DNA from: Deinococcus multiflagellatus
GTDB lineage: Bacteria > Deinococcota > Deinococci > Deinococcales > Deinococcaceae
Assembly (NCBI RefSeq): GCF_020166415.1
Contig: NZ_JAIQXV010000017.1
Location: forward strand, 1-64,000
DNA: 64,000 nucleotides
Direction of reading: 5' to 3'
Part shown: positions 39,205-46,368 of the stretch, one piece after another
Layout: each line of letters opens with the position of its first letter
How positions within the stretch are numbered: position 1 is the stretch's first letter
The notes under the pieces: generated by a model
The model's database searches: none
Seen by the model: only the letters and a program-made list of their open reading frames with translations
Told to the model about the DNA's origin: nothing
Made by a program: the position numbers and the translations under genes

Positions 39205-39378
39205 TTAGCCCCTGCACAGGATGTCGATCAGGATGCCTTCCTCATCAAGTCCCGGCTCGACAATGCCCAGCTCGGGCGGCAGGACATCGTCCTGGGGCGG
39301 CGGGGTGGGCGGCGGGGCTTCGGGGTCGGCTGGGCGCCGCTCCTCCGGGCGTTTGGGCCTACGGGGTCCTTGACTCAC
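39205..39378 (-). CDS. Candidate RiPP precursor peptide 2
   Basis: 57 aa, GTG start with an excellent AGGAGGTGA about nine bases upstream. Basic N-terminus (GPRRPKRPEERR), a Pro-rich middle (PEAPPPTPPPQ), then ELGIVEPGLDEEGILIDILC and a final RG. Its GLDEEG-I-LIDI-C matches ELDEEG-LTDI-(NIYK)-C of the next gene, so the two C-termini look related although the N-termini do not. The gap to precursor 1 is 50 bp; same message likely. Short genes of this size are easily missed in annotation. Confidence 0.6.
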   Translation of the reverse strand: MSQGPRRPKRPEERRPADPEAPPPTPPPQDDVLPPELGIVEPGLDEEGILIDILCRG

Positions 39379-39420
39379 GGGTCTTCGTCACCTCCTGCGC
39401 CCAGTGAAGCCCCCCGCAGG

Positions 39421-39470
39421 TTGCCGGGGGGTTGCCGGGCGCCTGACAACCCCCCGGCAACCCCCGGCAA
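39421..39470. promoter_or_regulatory. Divergent heptamer-repeat operator (SARP-like)
   Basis: TTGCCGG occurs at 39421-39427 and 39432-39438 with a 4-bp gap (11-bp period). Its complement CCGGCAA occurs at 39454-39460 and 39464-39470 (10-bp period), with a related CTGACAA at 39443-39449, 11 bp away. Direct heptamers spaced 11 bp are the known binding layout of SARP regulators. The same bases make a 14-bp perfect stem (39421-39434 with 39447-39460). It lies between the precursor genes and the flavoenzyme-maturase operon, so it could control both. No clear -10 box was found on either side. Confidence 0.55.
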
Positions 39471-39497
39471 GGTGAACTCTGGCTCAAGGAGGGACGC

Positions 39498-40457
39498 ATG
39501 ACGGTGCAACTCAGTCTTCTTGACCCTGTGCCCCTGGTGTCCGGTCAGCGCCCACACGACGCCCTTCACGACGCCCTGCTTCTGGCCCAGAGCGCCGAGG
39601 CGTGCGGCTACGGGCGGGTCTGGTACGCCGAACACCACCTGCCGGGCGCCGCCGCCTGCCCGGCGCCCGCCGTGCTGATCTCGGCGGTGGCGGCCAGCAC
39701 CACGCGCCTGCGGGTGGGGGCGGGGGGCGTGGCGCTGCGCCACCACGCGCCCTGGCACGTGGCCGAAACCTTTGCCACCCTGGACGCCCTGTACCCCGGC
39801 CGCATTGATCTGGGCGTGGCAGGCGGCGTGGGCGCCGACGAGGCCACAGTGGCCCGGCTGGGCGGGGACGGCACGCCGCTACCTGAACGGCTGGCCGCAC
39901 TGGACGGCGCCCTGCGCGCCCTGGGTGCCGGCGTGCAGGGCTGGGTGCTGGGCAACAGCGCCCGCAGCGCCGCGCAGGCGGCCGGGCTGGGCTGGCACTA
40001 CGGCAGCGGCAACGTGGTGGGCAACCCTGGGGCGCTGGCCCAGTACCGCGCCGGGCACAGCGGCGCGCGCCATGCCCGGCCGTGGGCCGCGCTGGCGGTG
40101 GCCGTGGTGTGCGCCGAGACCACCGCCGAGGCCCTGCGGCTGGCCGCCAGTCACCGCGCGTATCTGGCCGGACAGGGCCTCGCGCCCGGCGGCCTGCCGG
40201 TGCCGCCGCCCGCCGAGGCCCCGGCCCTGCCGGGCCCGCTGACGCTCTATCCCAGCCTGGTGGTGGGCGACCCCATTACGGTGCGCTCGGCGCTGACCGC
40301 GCTGGCCCGCCGCTACGCCGCCGACGAGCTGGTGCTGCTGACCATCACCCACAGCGCGGCGGCCCGGCGCCGCTCGTACCAGCTGGTGGCCGACGCCTTT
40401 GCCCACCAGCCGCTGCCCCGCCCCGCGCCGGCCCCGCAGCCCGGAGGTTACGCATGA
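39498..40457 (+). CDS. Luciferase-like flavin-dependent oxidoreductase
   Basis: 319-aa protein of the bacterial luciferase-like (LLM) fold, closest in pattern to the MsnO8 / group 1 luciferase family oxidoreductases: LSLLDPVPLVSG at the start, AEACGYGRVWYAEHHLPG, STTRLRVGAGGVALRHHAPW and ALYPGRIDLGVAGGVGADE. It uses reduced FMN for oxygen- or hydride-transfer reactions; the substrate cannot be read from sequence. AAGGAGGG precedes the ATG. Its stop overlaps the radical SAM start (ATGA), so the two products are made together and probably act on the same substrate. Confidence 0.88.
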   Translation: MTVQLSLLDPVPLVSGQRPHDALHDALLLAQSAEACGYGRVWYAEHHLPGAAACPAPAVLISAVAASTTRLRVGAGGVALRHHAPWHVAETFATLDALYPGRIDLGVAGGVGADEATVARLGGDGTPLPERLAALDGALRALGAGVQGWVLGNSARSAAQAAGLGWHYGSGNVVGNPGALAQYRAGHSGARHARPWAALAVAVVCAETTAEALRLAASHRAYLAGQGLAPGGLPVPPPAEAPALPGPLTLYPSLVVGDPITVRSALTALARRYAADELVLLTITHSAAARRRSYQLVADAFAHQPLPRPAPAPQPGGYA

Positions 40458-41779
40458 CCGCCACCGTCCTGAAACGCTCGCGCTACACGCTGCAGTCCCG
40501 GACAGAGAGCGGCGTGTACCTGCACAACACCTTCACCGGCCAGGGCGCGCTGTACCCGGCGCGCGCGCTGGACCTGCTGCGGCGTTCGCAGCCTGACCCC
40601 TCGGACCCCCTGACCGTCCGCCTGCGCCAGGACGGGCACCTCGTGGCCCTGGACACCGACGAGTTCGCCCTGGCCCAGCGCCAGCAGCTGAGCAACTTTT
40701 TCCGCGACGACGTGCTGCACCTGATTCTGTTCTCCACCGAGCAGTGCAATTTCCGCTGCACCTACTGCTACGAGAAGTTCCTGCACGGCCAGATGCGCCC
40801 CGAAGTGCGCGAGGGGGTCAAGAACCTCGTCAGCCGCCGCGCGCCGGGGCTGAAACTGCTGGCGGTGTCGTGGTTTGGCGGCGAACCGCTGCACGCCCAC
40901 GGCGTGGTGCAGGAGCTGTCGGCGCACTTCACGGCCCTCAGCGCCGAGCACGGCTTCAAGTACATGGCGCACGCCACCACCAACGGCTATTACCTGACCC
41001 CCGAACTGGCGCCCCAGCTTATTGACAACGGCCTGCGCGACTTTCAGATCACGCTGGACGGCCCGCAGGAGGTCCATGACCGCACCCGGCAGCTTCAGGG
41101 CGGCGGCGGGTCCTTCGAGACCATCTGGGCCAACCTGCAGTTCCTCAAGGCCTCGGCGCTGGACTTCAGCTGCACCCTACGTATCAACTTCAGCCCCGAC
41201 AACTACGCCCAGACGCCCGAATTTATTACCCTGCTGGGCGACACCTTCGGGCACGACCCGCGCTTTCAGCTGCACACGCACCCGGTGGGCCGCTGGGGCG
41301 GCGAACAGGACGACCAGCTGAATGTGTACGACCAGGACGACGGCTTTGACCTGGCCATTCCCCTGTACGAACACGCGCGCACCTGCGGCCTGAGCATGCG
41401 CCACGCCAACCTCAACCCGTTTGGCAGCGTGTGTTACGCGGCGCGCGGCAATTCGTTCGCCATTCGCACCTCCGGGCAGGTGGTCAAATGTACTGTGGCC
41501 CTGGACGACGAACGCAACCATGTGGGCCACCTGCATGCCGACGGCACGCTGCAGATTGACCAGGCCCGCCTGCGCCCCTGGGTGCAGGACAATGCCCTGA
41601 CCGATGCCACCTGCCAGTCCTGCGCCATTCGCCCGTCGTGCCACGGCGCCGCGTGCCCACTGGAAAAGATGGACCACGGCCATCAGCCCTGCCCCGACGT
41701 CAAGCGCAATTTCAAGAAATTCCTGCCCCTCATGCTCGAACCCCTTCCCGACTTCTCCCACCTTGAGGTGCTGCTATGA
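40454..41779 (+). CDS. Radical SAM/SPASM peptide maturase
   Basis: 441 aa. Residues 1-85 are a poorly conserved N-terminal part that may hold the precursor-binding region. The radical SAM core follows with CNFRCTYCY (C98, C102, C105 bind the 4Fe-4S cluster), WFGGEPLHAHG and TTNGYYLTPELA, and the substrate strand FQITLDGPQEVHDRTR. The C-terminal SPASM domain has VCYAARGNSFAI, VVKCTVAL and CQSCAIRPSCHGAACPL, then QPCPD, enough cysteines for two auxiliary clusters. Such enzymes install thioether, C-C or other crosslinks in ribosomal peptides. Overlaps by ATGA with genes on both sides. Confidence 0.92.
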   Translation: MTATVLKRSRYTLQSRTESGVYLHNTFTGQGALYPARALDLLRRSQPDPSDPLTVRLRQDGHLVALDTDEFALAQRQQLSNFFRDDVLHLILFSTEQCNFRCTYCYEKFLHGQMRPEVREGVKNLVSRRAPGLKLLAVSWFGGEPLHAHGVVQELSAHFTALSAEHGFKYMAHATTNGYYLTPELAPQLIDNGLRDFQITLDGPQEVHDRTRQLQGGGGSFETIWANLQFLKASALDFSCTLRINFSPDNYAQTPEFITLLGDTFGHDPRFQLHTHPVGRWGGEQDDQLNVYDQDDGFDLAIPLYEHARTCGLSMRHANLNPFGSVCYAARGNSFAIRTSGQVVKCTVALDDERNHVGHLHADGTLQIDQARLRPWVQDNALTDATCQSCAIRPSCHGAACPLEKMDHGHQPCPDVKRNFKKFLPLMLEPLPDFSHLEVLL

Positions 41780-41928
41780 AACGAGTTGCGCGTGCCCTGC
41801 TGGCCCTGCTGTGCGTGAGCCTCTCGACCGGCCTGGCCGAAAGCGGCGGGGCTGGCCAGCCCGGCGGGGGCACCCACCTGGACCTGAACCCGCCGTGTCT
41901 GCCCCCGCTGGTGTGCCCCAGCCGCTGA
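41776..41928 (+). CDS. Small Sec-type peptide coupled to maturase
   Basis: 50 aa. MKRVARALLALLCVSLSTGL is a classic signal sequence with likely cleavage after GLA, leaving about 29 residues ESGGAGQPGGGTHLDLNPP and CLPPLVCPSR with two cysteines five apart. Its ATG overlaps the maturase stop (ATGA), so it is translationally coupled. A strong hairpin follows. It may be a third, exported substrate or an accessory peptide. Too short for routine gene calling, but the coupling and the signal sequence argue that it is real. Confidence 0.6.
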   Translation: MKRVARALLALLCVSLSTGLAESGGAGQPGGGTHLDLNPPCLPPLVCPSR

Positions 41929-41953
41929 CCAGGGCCCAGCAGACGCAGGCCGC

Positions 41954-41987
41954 GCCTCCACCCCCGGGTTGTTCGGGGCGTGGAGGC
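41954..41987 (+). terminator. Terminator of the flavoenzyme-maturase operon
   Basis: GCCTCCAC pairs with GTGGAGGC, with inner CCCCG/CGGGG; only a short weak T-rich tail follows (GGTTGATCTT). Confidence 0.6.
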
Positions 41988-42049
41988 CAGGGTTGATCTT
42001 GCAGCGGCGACCGGGGTTCCCCCAGAGGGCCTACGGCGCGGCGCCGGGG

Positions 42050-42205
42050 CTCATAAGGGTTCCAGTTCATCCGTTGCTGCCCCTCCGCTGCGGTGCCTCC
42101 ACGCCTCTGCGTCCCCGGTTTTCCTTCTCTGCGGCGCCGCTCTGCGAACCCCTCTGGTCGGGGTCTTCAGGTCTGCCATAACGGATGAACCGGAATCCTG
42201 CTCAG
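42050..42205 (+). repeat. Intergenic repeat type B, copy 5
   Basis: CTCATAAGGGTTCCAGTTCATCC to CCGGAATCCTGCTCA, where TCA (42202-42204) is the stop codon of the BTAD regulator. Contains the shared block CTCTGCGAACCCCTCTGGTC. Confidence 0.75.
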
Positions 42206-44688
42206 GCGTAGGCGGCGCGCAGCTGGCGCACGCGCGAGGCGGCCAGGGCCCAGCGGGGGTGGGCCTCGTCCAGCCGGGCCAGCGCCGCTTCCCACACCTC
42301 CAGGTCGTCGTGCAGCTTGACGGCCAGCTCGTCCAGCAGCGTGGGGTCGCGCCAGCCCAGCACTGCTTGGCGCAGCGATTCATGCAGCAGTTCGCGGTAC
42401 TCCACGATCCCCGGGGCGTCGGAGGCGGGCAGCAGCGGGCCAGTGTAGCGGCGCAGGGCCTCAGGCACCCGGCCCGCTTGCAGCAGGGCCATCACCTCCA
42501 GGTAATCGGCGCCCACCGGGGCCAGCAGCCGGTAGGGCTGCGACGCCACCGGCACCAGGTCGCGCAGGCGCGAGAGGCCCGCTTTGAGCGAGGAGCGCGC
42601 CACGCTTTCATCGCGGTACAGCAGCGTGGCAAAGCGCTCGCCACTCAGGCCCTCGGGTGACAGGCTGAGCAGCGCCAGCATTTCCAGGTGGCGGGGCTGC
42701 ACCTTCAGCACCTGGTCGGCCCAGCGCACCTCGGCGGCGCCCAGCAGTTTCAGGTGCAGCGTGCGCGGCGGGGCCAGCAGCTGCCACACCGGCGCGAACA
42801 TGGGGCTGGGCCCACCCAGCAGCAGCCGCCCCGAGTCGCCCAGTTCCCGGGTGAGGGGCTCGGCGCGGGCCATGGTGGCGCGGGCCTGTTCCGGGGCCTG
42901 CAGGCGCAACTGCGCGTGGGCCAGGTAAGCCGCCGCCCGCACGAGGCTATCGGCCTTGAGGGGCTGCTCGAAGGCCTGCAGGGCGTCTTCCAGCAGGGGC
43001 GCGGCCCGGTAGGGGGCCAGGTCGGCCTGCGCCATCCCCAGGGCCAGGGTGGACCAGCGGGCGTAGGTGCGCGCCTCGTGCTGGGTCAGGGCGTAGGCTT
43101 CTTCGGCCTCGCGCAGGGCCTGGTCGGGGCGGCCCAGTTCCAGCAGGGCGCGCACCACCTGCACGCTGTACCAGCCCTGGTGCGTGCGCGGCTGGCCCTG
43201 GCGGGCCCGCTCGTAGGCGCGCAGGGCGCGCAGCGGGTCGCCGCTGACCAGCGCGTGGTCGGCCAGGGTGGTGGTGAACAGCGAAAACACCTGTGGCGCC
43301 CCGGTGGCCAGCTGCGTCTCGGCCTCGGCGAGCAGGGCGCCCAGGCCATCGAGCCGCCCACTGAGCAGGCTGGTGTAGATCCATTCATTCAGCACCGCCA
43401 GCCGCCGCTGCCAGTCGCCCAGGCGGTTGTTGTCGTACTGGCGCAGCGCGTAGCCCGTCCAGTGCAGGGCGTGCACATACTGACCGGTCTGGGTGTAGGT
43501 GGCGGCCAGCGCCTGCGCGTTGCGCACGATCTCGTGGGGGGCGCCGTCCAGTTCGGCGCCGTCCACCGCCTCGCGCAGCACCGGCAGGGCGCCCAGGGGC
43601 TGCGTTTCGGCCAGGGTCAGCCCCTGGTAGTACAGGGTCAGGGGCGTGCGCGCGGCCTGCGCGGCGCGCTGCACCTCTTGCTGCCGGGCCTCCAGTTTCA
43701 GGGCGGTGCCCGCGTACAGGGCCCGCAACTCCGGGGCCTCGTGCGCGGCGAGGTGCGCGGTCACCCGCGGCAGCACTGTGCGGGCGGCGCCGGTGCGCAG
43801 CGCGGCGGAATACAGCCAGCGCAGCACCGGCTCTGTGCAGGCCACCTCGCCCTGCAGGGTGCCCAGCAGGTCAAAGAGGCGGTGGTGCAGGCCGCGCTCG
43901 TGGTACGAGGGGCCTGCCTGGGCCAGCAGCGCCGGCACCCGCTGCGGCTGCACGCGGACCGCCAGTGGCAGGGCTTCTTGCCAGCGGGCGCGCTGGATCA
44001 GGGCGTCCAGCAGGCGGTCCGGTTCCACCTGCGCCTCTTCGCCGGGCGCAAAGCGCGGTCCTTCCGGCGAGGGTTCAGGGGGCACCGGCACCCCCAGATG
44101 CCGGGCCAGCGCGGCCAGCAGGGGCCGCACCTGGCCGGCGCACTGCGCATGCAGTTCGGTCAGGGCGGCGCAACTCAGGGCCGCTTCTGGAAACCAGGAC
44201 CGCAGTTCGCCGGGCCGCACCGCCAGGTCGGCGGCGCCCAGCACGGCGCAGTGGCGGTAGAGCACGTCCGGGCCCAGTGGGGCGGGGGCCTGCAATACCG
44301 TAACGGTCTGTCCATCGTGCAGCGCCAGCAGGGCGCGGGCCAGGGCGGGGGCATGCTGGGCGCCGCTCAGCGCCAGCACCCAGGGGCCCAGCCGGTCCAC
44401 GCAGCGGCGCAGCACCTCCACGCCGTAGGTCCAGGGCATGCCGTAGCCAAACAGCTGCGCGCCCAGCGCCCGGTACACCGCCTCGGCCAGTTTGTTGCCC
44501 AGCAGCTGCGGCTGGGCCTCGTCGCCGGGGGCGGCTTCCAGCCAGATCAGCGGGCGGGCCGGGGTGCCCGCTGCGTCAATAAAAAACGGCGCGCCCGCCT
44601 GGCCGTCGTCCCAGAGGCACAGGGGCGCCGTGAAGGGGTCACTGCGAGCCATCATCCACTGCTGGAACTGAGGTCGCTGAATGATCAT
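42202..44688 (-). CDS. BTAD-type regulator with C-terminal DNA-binding half
   Basis: 828 aa. Residues about 25-190 resemble the ATPase region of MalT/STAND regulators (LIWLEAAPGDEAQPQLLG, VLALSGAQHAPALARALLAL) but no Walker A loop is visible. About 220-630 are TPR-like helical repeats. Residues about 643-725 are an OmpR-like winged helix (LKLLGAAEVRWADQ, LSGERFATLLYRDESVARSS) followed by a short BTAD-like part (AGRVPEALRRYTGPLLPASD), i.e. the SARP module is at the C-terminus, opposite to the usual order. Start at 44688 has AGGGAAC before it and TATTAAT further upstream. Convergent with the maturase operon; likely its activator (inference). Confidence 0.8.
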   Translation of the reverse strand: MIIQRPQFQQWMMARSDPFTAPLCLWDDGQAGAPFFIDAAGTPARPLIWLEAAPGDEAQPQLLGNKLAEAVYRALGAQLFGYGMPWTYGVEVLRRCVDRLGPWVLALSGAQHAPALARALLALHDGQTVTVLQAPAPLGPDVLYRHCAVLGAADLAVRPGELRSWFPEAALSCAALTELHAQCAGQVRPLLAALARHLGVPVPPEPSPEGPRFAPGEEAQVEPDRLLDALIQRARWQEALPLAVRVQPQRVPALLAQAGPSYHERGLHHRLFDLLGTLQGEVACTEPVLRWLYSAALRTGAARTVLPRVTAHLAAHEAPELRALYAGTALKLEARQQEVQRAAQAARTPLTLYYQGLTLAETQPLGALPVLREAVDGAELDGAPHEIVRNAQALAATYTQTGQYVHALHWTGYALRQYDNNRLGDWQRRLAVLNEWIYTSLLSGRLDGLGALLAEAETQLATGAPQVFSLFTTTLADHALVSGDPLRALRAYERARQGQPRTHQGWYSVQVVRALLELGRPDQALREAEEAYALTQHEARTYARWSTLALGMAQADLAPYRAAPLLEDALQAFEQPLKADSLVRAAAYLAHAQLRLQAPEQARATMARAEPLTRELGDSGRLLLGGPSPMFAPVWQLLAPPRTLHLKLLGAAEVRWADQVLKVQPRHLEMLALLSLSPEGLSGERFATLLYRDESVARSSLKAGLSRLRDLVPVASQPYRLLAPVGADYLEVMALLQAGRVPEALRRYTGPLLPASDAPGIVEYRELLHESLRQAVLGWRDPTLLDELAVKLHDDLEVWEAALARLDEAHPRWALAASRVRQLRAAYA

Positions 44689-44859
44689 GTTCCCTATTAA
44701 TACTGGCTGACCAGAAGGATTGAAAGCGGCCCTGGCGCACCAGGGGATGGCCAGCGGTGTGGCGCCCAAAAGACAGATGTGCCCGCCCGCGACCCCCTCT
44801 TGGCGCGGCCAGAATGAGGAGGGGGTGTAGGGCTGGCGGCAGCACCTCGCCCAACTGTT

Positions 44860-45212
44860 CTAAGGCTTCCGGTTCACAAGAACGGATCGCCCCGACGGGA
44901 GGGACGCGGCGCCGCGGCCGATCAGCGTTCGGAATTCGGTGACGTCGGTGGGGATGGTCAGCCGCAGGCGGCCGGGTTCCACCTCCAGCGCCCCTGCCCA
45001 GGTGACCTGGCTCGCCCGGTGCAGCAGCAGCCCCGGAGGTTGTGGCGGGCGCGGCGCTCGGCGTCCTCGGGCCAGAAGAGGGCGGCCAGGGCCTCACGCC
45101 GCACCCAGTCGCCGGTGTACGCCAGATGCAGCAGCAGCGCAACCGGCTTGTGCGGGGGCAGCGGCTGGCCCGCACAGGTGGGTGGACCGAGCAGTTGCAG
45201 ACGATCCTGCAC
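44860..45212 (-). pseudogene. BTAD/SARP regulator N-terminal remnant, frameshifted
   Basis: Starts VQDRLQLLGPPTCAG (GTG), then LLLHLAYTGDWVRREALAAL and FWPEDAERRARHNLRG, the winged helix of SARP/BTAD regulators. A frameshift near 45035 follows; the other frame continues LLLHRASQVTWAGALEVEPG and IPTDVTEFRTLIGRGA, then a stop. The rest of the gene is missing. It sits directly upstream of the intact BTAD regulator, whose promoter region it borders. Confidence 0.65.
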
Positions 45213-45693
45213 GGCTTCACTGTACGCTCATCACCCTGGTGTTCGCAGGATGCGGGCCAGGCGGCAAGTACCCTGACAGCGCCCCTCAATCCTGCTGCCC
45301 GGCGGCCATGCCCACAGGCCACAGCCTGGCCGGCGTTCCCGGCGCCCGCCGGGGTGAGGAACGCCTGGCGCTTTCAGGATGGGGGCAGCCAAACCCGTCG
45401 GGCGTGCCCAGCCCTCTCTCCAGATACCGGAAGGCGCTGGCGACCGCTGGTGCGGACTGATTTCGCCCGGCACACGACTGGGCGTGGCCGCGCCGCCCAC
45501 GCGGCTGCCCGAACATTCTGTCCTCACCAGCGGACCCGGGCCACCGACCCAGCCTGTTAGTCACCGCACACTATGGTCCTTGAGCGGAACGTTCAAAGCA
45601 AAACCCAGTGGCGGCGCTGTGTCCAACGGCAGGCGGCGGTGAGGTTGACGCCCCACCCGTTCACCTTCGTCCTTCGTCTGAGCCCCCGCTGGG
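45213..45693. other. Intergenic stretch, no gene called
   Basis: One plus-strand frame has LITLVFAGCGPGGK, reminiscent of a lipobox, but lacks a start with a signal core and has no coding pattern afterwards. Not called as a gene. Confidence 0.35.
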
Positions 45694-45699
45694 TAACAT
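45694..45699 (+). promoter_or_regulatory. Leaderless -10 box of the HTH regulator
   Basis: TAACAT, six bases, ATG at 45706. Confidence 0.55.
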
Positions 45700-45705
45700 G
45701 GCGCC

Positions 45706-46368
45706 ATGACCTCTGTGCTGCCCACGTCCAGCGACGTCATCACGGTCACCTCGTTGGACGTGGCGCGCTGCCTGGGACAACTGGAACAGGTGCAGCTGCT
45801 GAGGCTGTTCATGGGTCCGGAGGGCAACACCGTCGCGGCAGCGGCCCGCCAGCTCAATCTGCCTCTTCAGACCGTCTACCGCCGGGTCAAGGGGCTGCTG
45901 CGCCTGCAACTGCTCTTTCCCCTGCGCGAGGTGCGCCGCCCAGGACGCAGCGTGCAGGTCTACCGCTGTCCAGCGCGGCGCTTTTTCATTCCCCGGACCC
46001 TGGTGCCGCTTGACGCCTATCTCTGGGAAGGCCTGGAGCCGTTCATGCAGGCCTTCCGCAGCGAATTCCAGTACGCCCTGGAACATGATCCGCAGCCTGT
46101 GGCCGGCATGCTGACGGGCGAACTGCCGGGCGGTTTTCTCTTCACCTTTGCCGATCAGCACCGGGAACCCTGGCCCGCGCCCAACCAGCCAGTCCCGGCC
46201 GTCATCAGCCTGTTTCAGACCATCCGAATGGATTACGCCCAGGCGCGCGCCTTCAACCAGGAGTTGCAGGCCCTGGTGGAGCGCCACAACCAGGCGGGCG
46301 GCGCTGGCACCTACCTGCTGGGGCTCTTCCTGACCCCCACCCGGAGCACCGAAGGTGTGCTGGGCTGA
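45706..46368 (+). CDS. Winged-helix transcription regulator
   Basis: 220 aa. Residues about 20-75 form an ArsR-like winged helix (LEQVQLLRLFMGPEGNTVAA, AARQLNLPLQTVYRRVKGLL). The rest, with the blocks RPGRSVQVYRCPARRFFIP, FMQAFRSEFQYALEHD and ARAFNQELQALVERHN, probably carries a ligand or dimer domain of unknown type. Leaderless TAACAT box supports the start. Its stop codon abuts the stop of the convergent substrate-binding protein gene with no space between (TGATCA), so the two transcripts must overlap. Target genes unknown. Confidence 0.8.
   Translation: MTSVLPTSSDVITVTSLDVARCLGQLEQVQLLRLFMGPEGNTVAAAARQLNLPLQTVYRRVKGLLRLQLLFPLREVRRPGRSVQVYRCPARRFFIPRTLVPLDAYLWEGLEPFMQAFRSEFQYALEHDPQPVAGMLTGELPGGFLFTFADQHREPWPAPNQPVPAVISLFQTIRMDYAQARAFNQELQALVERHNQAGGAGTYLLGLFLTPTRSTEGVLG

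Noticed and set aside
39421..39460. Simple terminator interpretation of the 14-bp stem
   Set aside because: No T run on either strand and it lies between divergent starts, so a regulatory site fits better; kept as an alternative only.
42688..44700. 670-aa open frame opposite the BTAD regulator
   Set aside because: Shadow frame with low-complexity composition.
45230..45460. Possible lipoprotein (FAGC motif)
   Set aside because: No start codon with a signal core in frame and no coding pattern after the motif.
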